Below the pieces are notes generated by a model. It worked only from the letters and a program-made list of their open reading frames with translations, made no database searches and was not told the DNA's origin. From Rhizobacter sp. J219 (GTDB lineage Bacteria; Pseudomonadota; Gammaproteobacteria; Burkholderiales; Burkholderiaceae_C): a DNA stretch of 23,940 nt. The number at the start of each line of letters is the position of its first letter. The first letter of the stretch is position 1. The stretch lies in NCBI RefSeq assembly GCF_024700055.1, contig NZ_JAJOND010000002.1, forward strand, positions 1-23,940, in the 5' to 3' direction. Below are positions 18,592 to 23,940 of the stretch, one piece after another. The translations under genes were made by a program, and so were the position numbers.

Positions 18592-20520
18592 ATGGCCACG
18601 ACGCGGTCCACGAAGAAGACTCCGCAGAAAACCCAGAAGAAGGCGACAGCGAAGCCACCGCCCACGCAGCTCTTCCTGCGCGTCGCCCGGCCCGACCCGC
18701 CCGATGCGCGTGACCGGCCGTTCCGGCCGCAGGTCGGTATCGCACCGGCCGCGACGCTCTTCCCCCGGCTGGCCTGCCGGTCAAGAACCAGGGCGACACC
18801 AACGCCTGCACCGGCTTCAGCCTTGCGCTCGTGGTCGAGCACCTGCTGCGCAGCTCGGGCCGCGAGAAGACGCCGGCCATCTCGTCGTTCATGCTGTACT
18901 CGATGGCGCGCCGCTACGACGAGTTTCCAGGCTCGGTGCAGGACAAGGGCTCCAGCCTGCGCGGCGCGCTCAAGGGCTGGTTCAAGCATGGTGCCTGCCG
19001 CGAGGCCTTGTTCGACGACCTGGCCATGCCCCCCGGCCAGCCAGAAGATCGAGGACGACTGGTGGTTCGACGCGGTCAAGCGCCCGCTCGGCGCCTACTA
19101 CCGCATCGACACCCGCTCGCTTTCAGACATGCACGCCGCGCTCAACGAGGTGGGCATCCTCTACGCGAGCGCCGGTTGCCACGCCGGCTGGGACGACGGC
19201 CTGAAGCAGCCGCTGATGGCACGCCGCCCGACCTCGTTCAAGACCGTGTGGGAGATCCCGGTCAAGGGCGGGCAGGCCGACCACCCCCGGCCATGCGTTT
19301 GCGATCGTCGGCTACAACGAACGCGGCTTCCTGATCCAGAACTCCTGGGGCCGGCGGTGGGGCTCGCACGGCTATGGCCTGCTCACCTACGACGATTGGC
19401 TGCGCAACGCGATGGACTGCTGGGTGGCGCAGCTGGGCGTGGTCACGCGCGACCACACCGAGATCTCACGCAGCATCACGCTGCGCACCGACAAGCAGGG
19501 CCGGGTGTCGCTGGCCGCCAGCGAGGTGCTGCGCAACCGCGAGATCTCGCCCTTCATCCTAAACATGGGCAACAACGGGGCGCTGAGCAACAGCGGCACC
19601 TTTCGCACCCAGCCCGATGACGTGCGCGCGCTGGTCGACGTGCACCTGGCCGAGGCGCGCAGGCGCTGGGGCCTGGACAAGGGCGTGGTCGACGTCTGCA
19701 TCTACGCCCACGGCGGCCTCGTCGGTGAAAACAAGGCGGCCGAAATCGCGGCGCAGTGGATCCCCATGCTCTACGAGCGCCAGATCTTCCCGGTCTTCCT
19801 GATGTGGGAGACCGACTTCTTCTCGACGCTGCTCAACCTGATTGCCGATGCGATCAAGGAGGTGCCGCGCAGCGCGCTTCGGCCTCAAGGACTGGTGGAA
19901 CGAGCGCCTGGAGCAGCTGGTGGCCCGACCCGGCACGCGCCTGTGGGGCGAGATGAAGCAGAACGCCGATGCGATGAGCGCCTACCGCGACGGCGTGCCT
20001 GACGACGAGCAGGCCGGCCTCGTGCTGCTGTACCGCCACTTCAAGCACGCCGCCGCCAACAGAAGCTGCGCCTGCACGTGGTGGGCCATTCGGCCGGCAG
20101 CATCGTCTCGAGCTTCATGATCGACCGGCTGGTGCAGGAGGGCATGCATTTCGAGTCGGTGAGCTTCATGGCCCCGGCGGTGCGCATCGACACCTTCGAC
20201 AAGCGTGTGCGCCCGCACCTTCAGACCGGCGCGGTCAAGCGCTACCAGCAGTTCCACCTCACCGACCGTGCCGAACAGGACGACGGCAGCTGCGGCGCCT
20301 ACCGGCGTTCGCTGCTGTACCTGGTGAGCGAAGCGTTCGAGGGGGGCGCAGCACGCCGATCCTTGGCATGCAGAAGTTCTTCGACGCGTATGGTGCGGCG
20401 CTGCCCAACACGCAGGTGCACGCGGCGCCGGGGCCGGTGAGCACCGCCCAGGAGCACGGCGCGTTCGACGACGACCCGGGGACGCGCCAGCGCGTCCTCG
20501 AGTTCATCCATAACGGCTGA
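18592..20520 (+). pseudogene. Papain-like (C1) peptidase fused to alpha/beta hydrolase, frameshifted
   Basis: About 640 aa if repaired. The ATG at 18592 has GAGGAG upstream and begins with a Lys/Thr-rich tail (TRSTKKTPQKTQKKATAKP), with no signal peptide. The peptidase domain shows LPVKNQGDTNACTGFSLALV (Cys codon 18807-18809), then HAFAIVGYNERGFLIQNSWG (His codon 19292-19294, Asn codon 19340-19342), a complete C1A-type Cys-His-Asn set. The hydrolase domain follows: VCIYAHGGLVGENKAAEIAA, PVFLMWETDFFSTLLNLIA, and LHVVGHSAGSIVSSFM with nucleophile Ser at 20090. Then come SVSFMAPAV and a C-terminus RQRVLEFIHNG. Six frame changes break it (near 18775, 19035, 19287, 19870, 20060, 20350). All catalytic residues survive in some frame, so error is likelier than decay. 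No known named family with this fusion comes to mind. Confidence 0.82.
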
Positions 20521-21463
20521 TCAGGCGGCCTTCGGCAGCGGCTGGTCGCGCTTGAGCCCGCCGCCGAGCGCGTCGATCAGCTGCGGGATCAGCTGCGACA
20601 GCTCGCCGGTGGTGATGGCCACGTCGGTGTCGAAGCCGTTGTCGTCGCCTTGGCCTGTCGCGCCGGCGCCTTCGAGTGCCACGTCGAGCAGCTTGATCTT
20701 CTTCAGCGCCAGCGCCTCGGTCAGCACGAAGGACACACGCCCGTTCCACGTCATCGCAAGCGACGTGGGCAGCTTGCCCTGCGCGATGTGCTCGCCGACC
20801 TCTTCGATGTCGAGGGTGTGGCGTGCGTAGCGCACGGTGGCCTTTTTCGCTGTCGGGCTGCTTCAGCTCGCATTCGCGGTCGATGCTGAAACCGGCCGGC
20901 GCCTCGCGCGTCTTGAGCCAGTCCGACATCGCGATGGCCGGTGACATCTCGGTCTGCAGCAGCGTGAGCGTGATGCCCGATTTCTTGTCGTTCGCGAGCA
21001 GTTCCACGAGCAGCGAGACCACGCGGTCGGCCGCCTTCGTGCTGCCGGCTCCGACGACCACCAGCTGCGCACGCGGGTCGATCCACACCGTGGTCGTCGA
21101 GCGTTTCGGGAAGGCGCGCGGCAGCAGGCCGTGCACGATGTCTTCCTTCAGCTCCTTGGCCTTCTTGCCCTTGGGGCGGCGGCCGGTGTGGGCTTCGATC
21201 TTGTCGAAACCGGCTTCGAGCTGGCTCTTGATGACCTGGCTGGGCACCGCCTTGCGCTCGACGCAGAGCTTGAGGATGAGCTGGCCACCCACGCCTTCCA
21301 TCAGCGCACTGTGCTTTTCGCCGCGGGGCTCGACCCAGCCGGCCGATTCGGGTTGCGAGGCACCACATTCGATGAAGCGGCCATTGAGCAGGCGCTTCTC
21401 GATCTCGGTGGAGGAGGGCGGCTCCCAGGAGCCGATGCGGTAGAGGAGGGCGTTCTTGAACAT
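20521..21463 (-). CDS. rdgC: Recombination-associated protein RdgC, one frameshift
   Basis: RdgC is a ring-forming, sequence-independent DNA-binding protein that restrains RecA. The N-terminus MFKNALLYRIGSWEPPSSTEIEKRL is diagnostic. It continues with FIECGASQPESAGWVEPRGE, AVPSQVIKSQLE, KGKKAKELKEDIVHGLLPRAFPK, VWIDPRAQLVVVGAGS and SDWLKTREAPAGFSIDRECELK. At 20843-20847 a run of five A (minus strand) should be four; removing one gives SEKATVRYARHTLDIEEVGEHI, then LAMTWNGRVSFVLTEALALKKIKLLD and QLIDALGGGLKR, ending at TGA 20521-20523. Length about 314 aa, close to the family norm. The stop codon directly abuts the stop of the gene on the other strand. Confidence 0.95.
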
Positions 21464-21472
21464 GGGCCGCGG

Positions 21473-21478
21473 ATTCTA
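21473..21478 (-). promoter_or_regulatory. Putative -10 element of rdgC
   Basis: Minus strand CCTAGAATC, 7 bases, CATG. The expected transcription start is about 3 nt before the rdgC ATG, and no Shine-Dalgarno is visible, so the mRNA may be leaderless. Confidence 0.4.
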
Positions 21479-21517
21479 GGTGGCGGCCCTGGCTTTCCCT
21501 CGGTTCGGAAGGGCTGG

Positions 21518-21558
21518 AACGACAAATCGTTGACAGCCTGGTCGGCAGCTTCTATAAA
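21518..21558 (+). promoter_or_regulatory. Consensus sigma70 promoter with overlapping inverted repeat
   Basis: TTGACA (21530-21535), 17-bp spacer, TATAAA (21553-21558): a near-perfect housekeeping promoter for the large secreted protein, with about 85 nt of leader. AACGA-CAAA-TCGTT (21518-21531) overlaps the -35 and could be an operator. The leader is AT-rich and contains GAAC-AAAC-GTTC near 21585. Confidence 0.75.
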
Positions 21559-21651
21559 ACAAACATTCCGAAAACAGTAAACGTCGAACAAACGTTCTAC
21601 AAGCGTTCCAACGACAGTGGTGCCGCCAACGGACGCCACGAGGAGACAACG

Positions 21652-23940
21652 ATGACGCGTTCGGGATCGCCACCGGCCGGCTGGCCAGGGCCGTGCTCGG
21701 CTTCACCTTGTGCGGGCCTTGTGGGGCCTCGCCGCGCCGGCGCAGGCCGACGGGCCCGGCCTGCCCAACCTCAGCTACGGCAGCAACGAGGTCTTCAGGC
21801 CGATCACCATCCTCAACAGCGACGTGTCGGGCAGCGCGCGCGGCCACGGCACGGTGCAGATGGTCAACGGCTACCTCTTCGTGCCCTTCGGCCGCGACTC
21901 AGGCGCCTCGGGCGGCGGCTTCGCGTTCTACGACATGAGCAACCCGCGTGCGCCGGTGCGGGTGTCGCAGACCAACGTGACCGCGCTGCGCGAACCGCAC
22001 GGCTTCGGCTTCAGCAACAGCTACCCGGGCCGCTATGTGGTCATGCAGTCGATCGGCGGCATCCAGTTCTGGGACATCACCAACGAACGTGCGCCCACGC
22101 TGCTGCGCGACATGACGCTGCCCGGCATCGCCGAGTCCGACTACGCGCTCGGCGCGTGGTGGGCCTTCTGGCAGGCGCCGTATGTCTACGTGGGCGGCTC
22201 GGGCAACGGCATCTACGTGGTCGATGCCACCGACCCGCGCAACCCGACGCTGGTGCGGCAGGTCCCCACCAGCGCCTGGGGCGGCTTTCGCGTCGGGCCG
22301 GTGTTTGCCGTCGGCAACCTGCTGATCGGCACGCACAACGAAGGCTCGGGCATCGTCTCGCTCGACATCGGCAACCCGCGCGACCCGCGCGTCATCGCCT
22401 CCACCACCGCGAGCGCCGCGCACTACGGGACGATCGTCAACGGCGAGCGCCTCATCACCGCCGGCCTCGACAACCGGCTGCATGTGCACGACATCAGCGA
22501 CCCGCGTGTCTTCCCGCAGGTCCTGCAGTCGCCCGACACGGGCGGGCGCGGCGGTTATGTGTCGACGCAGCGCGGCTTCGCCTACGCCGGCTTCTCGAAC
22601 AAGTACGCCAAGATCAACCTCTCCATGGGGGCGATCGTCGGCACCGGCACCTCGAACATCGCCAACCGCGACGAAGACTGGCACCGTCTTTGGCAACCTC
22701 GTGCTGGTGGGCAACGACCACGGCAACGGCAGCGCGATCATGCCGCACCGAGGCGGGGCCCATCACCGGCTCGGCCGCGGTGAACATGGTCTCGCCCAAG
22801 AACAACGCGACCAACCAGCCGGTGACGAGCCGCGTCGGCATCACGCTCACCGACCAGATCGACCTGCGCACCGTCTCGACCAGCACCTTCATCGTGCGGC
22901 CGCTGGGCGGCGCAGCGCCGCCGGCAAGTACAGCGGGCAGTCGGGCATCCTCAATTTCTCGCCCGATGCGCCGCTGCTGCCGGCCACCACCTACGAGGTG
23001 GTGGTCGTGGCGGGTGGCATGAAAGACGACGTGGGCATCGGCGTGGCCGGCTCAGCTCGCGCTTCACCACCGCCGGCACCGCGCCGACGCTCGGCTGTAC
23101 GCTCGCAGCGCGCCACGCCGGCGCTCGTCGGCAGCACCGTCGGCTTCAGCCCGGCGAGCGCCAGCGGCAGCAACCTGCAGTATTCGTGAAACTTCGGCGA
23201 CGGCACCAGCACCGGCTTTTCCACCTCGCCGAACGCAACCCGCGCCCTACGCCGCGCCGGGCCACTACGGGGTGGTGCTCACCGTGGCAGCGGCAGTGGT
23301 GGCGCCACCAGCACCTGCTCGGCCACGCAGACCATCCACACCCAGCCGACCGCGACCGCGCCCCGTTCATCGTCGACCATCGCCTTCGACTCGACGCGCA
23401 ACCGCGTGTGGGTGGTGAACTCCGACAACGATTCGGTGACCGCCATCAACGCGGCCACCAACACGCCGCTCTTCGAGCAGGCGGTGGGCCTGAACCCGCA
23501 GACGCTCGCGCAGGCGCCCGACGGCCGCATCTGGGTGGCTAACGCGGGCTCGGGCACGGTGAGCATCCTCGACCCGACGAGCTGGCGCCGTGGTGCAGAC
23601 GCTCGACCTCGGCCTCGGCTCGCGCCCCTTTGGCGTCGTCTTCAACCCGCTCGGCACCGCCGCCTTCGTCACGCTGCAGGGCAGCGGGCGGGTGCTCCAA
23701 CTGCGCCGCGCTGGCAAAGGCCGCGGCCGGCAGTTCGCCACGCGGCATGGCGATCTCGGGCGATTCCAACCGGCTGCTCGTCACGCGCTACATCTCTCGC
23801 CGGCCGACCGCGGCGAAGTGGTCGAGATCAACCCGAGCGCCTTCGTCGTCACGCGCACCTTCGCGCTCGCCACCGACCCCGTAGCCCCGGCGAGCCCGCT
23901 GACTGCGGCGGAAGTGCCCAAGCTTCTACGTCCGTCGCCA
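21652..23940 (+). pseudogene. Large secreted LVIVD / Ig-like / PKD / YVTN-propeller protein, frameshifted, partial
   Basis: Runs off the window; 760 or more aa seen. The ATG at 21652 follows CGAGGAGAC. The signal peptide is split across frames (VLGFTLC, then ALWGLAAPAQA). From about residue 35, LVIVD-type propeller repeats follow: FAFYDMSNPRAPVRVSQTNV, IQFWDITNERAPTLLRDMTL, IYVVDATDPRNPTLVRQV, IVSLDIGNPRDPRVIAS, LHVHDISDPRVFPQVLQS. Next is a Big_5-like Ig domain (VNMVSPKNNATNQPVTSRVG through LPATTYEVVVVAGGM), a PKD domain (NFGDGTSTGF, AAPGHYGVVLTV), and YVTN repeats (NRVWVVNSDNDSVTAINAAT, GRIWVANAGSGTVSILDPTS). At least seven frame changes occur, plus a TGA at 23187-23189 where the PKD motif expects Trp. 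Exported adhesion or surface-binding role inferred. Confidence 0.78.

Overview
The window is about 24 kb of very GC-rich DNA. The gene content (RhlE, EttA, RdgC, DUF3089 lipoprotein, Lys/Ala-rich exported peptides, CaiB/BaiF CoA-transferase) and strong third-position G/C bias suggest a betaproteobacterium of the order Burkholderiales, probably near the Rubrivivax/Leptothrix/Rhizobacter/Ideonella group. This placement is from gene style only; there is no rRNA marker. No tRNA, rRNA, CRISPR array, insertion sequence or integrase was seen, and no gene-free stretch exceeds 300 bases.

Most genes carry one or more frameshifts. Several fall in short homopolymers, and shifting the frame restores a family motif on the far side, so consensus errors are a better explanation than decay. 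Coordinates below span the gene as reconstructed; the evidence text says where the as-read frame breaks. Clean genes are the DUF3089 lipoprotein, the ECF sigma factor, the 359-aa unknown protein and the DHA2 transporter.

Layout. (1) 44-2208, + strand: prolyl 4-hydroxylase-like oxygenase, family III CoA-transferase, and a Lys/Ala-rich exported peptide closed by a strong terminator. (2) 2288-5106, - strand: a conserved hypothetical, an atypical SDR, and RhlE RNA helicase; rhlE and the SDR are 5 nt apart. (3) 5278-9321: a 5'-truncated MFS fragment (-), a serine hydrolase reading into a lectin-like propeller (+), and a DUF3089 lipoprotein (-). (4) 9513-13153, - strand: ECF sigma factor, Ser/Thr kinase with membrane segment and TPR-like C-terminus, and a small exported protein, in one tight operon with a terminator. 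(5) 13328-15185, + strand, divergent from the sigma operon: a 359-aa protein of unknown function translationally coupled to a minimal subtilase; its composition is less GC-biased than its surroundings. (6) 15261-20520, + strand: EttA, a DHA2 drug-efflux transporter whose start lies in an 11-bp hairpin, and a papain-like peptidase fused to an alpha/beta hydrolase. (7) RdgC (-), abutting the previous gene stop to stop. (8) A consensus sigma70 promoter driving a large secreted LVIVD/Ig-like/PKD/YVTN-propeller protein that runs off the window.

The least ordinary parts are the sigma/kinase operon facing the unknown-protein/subtilase pair, and the papain-like/hydrolase fusion. Both combine signalling or proteolytic modules in ways I cannot assign to a named system.
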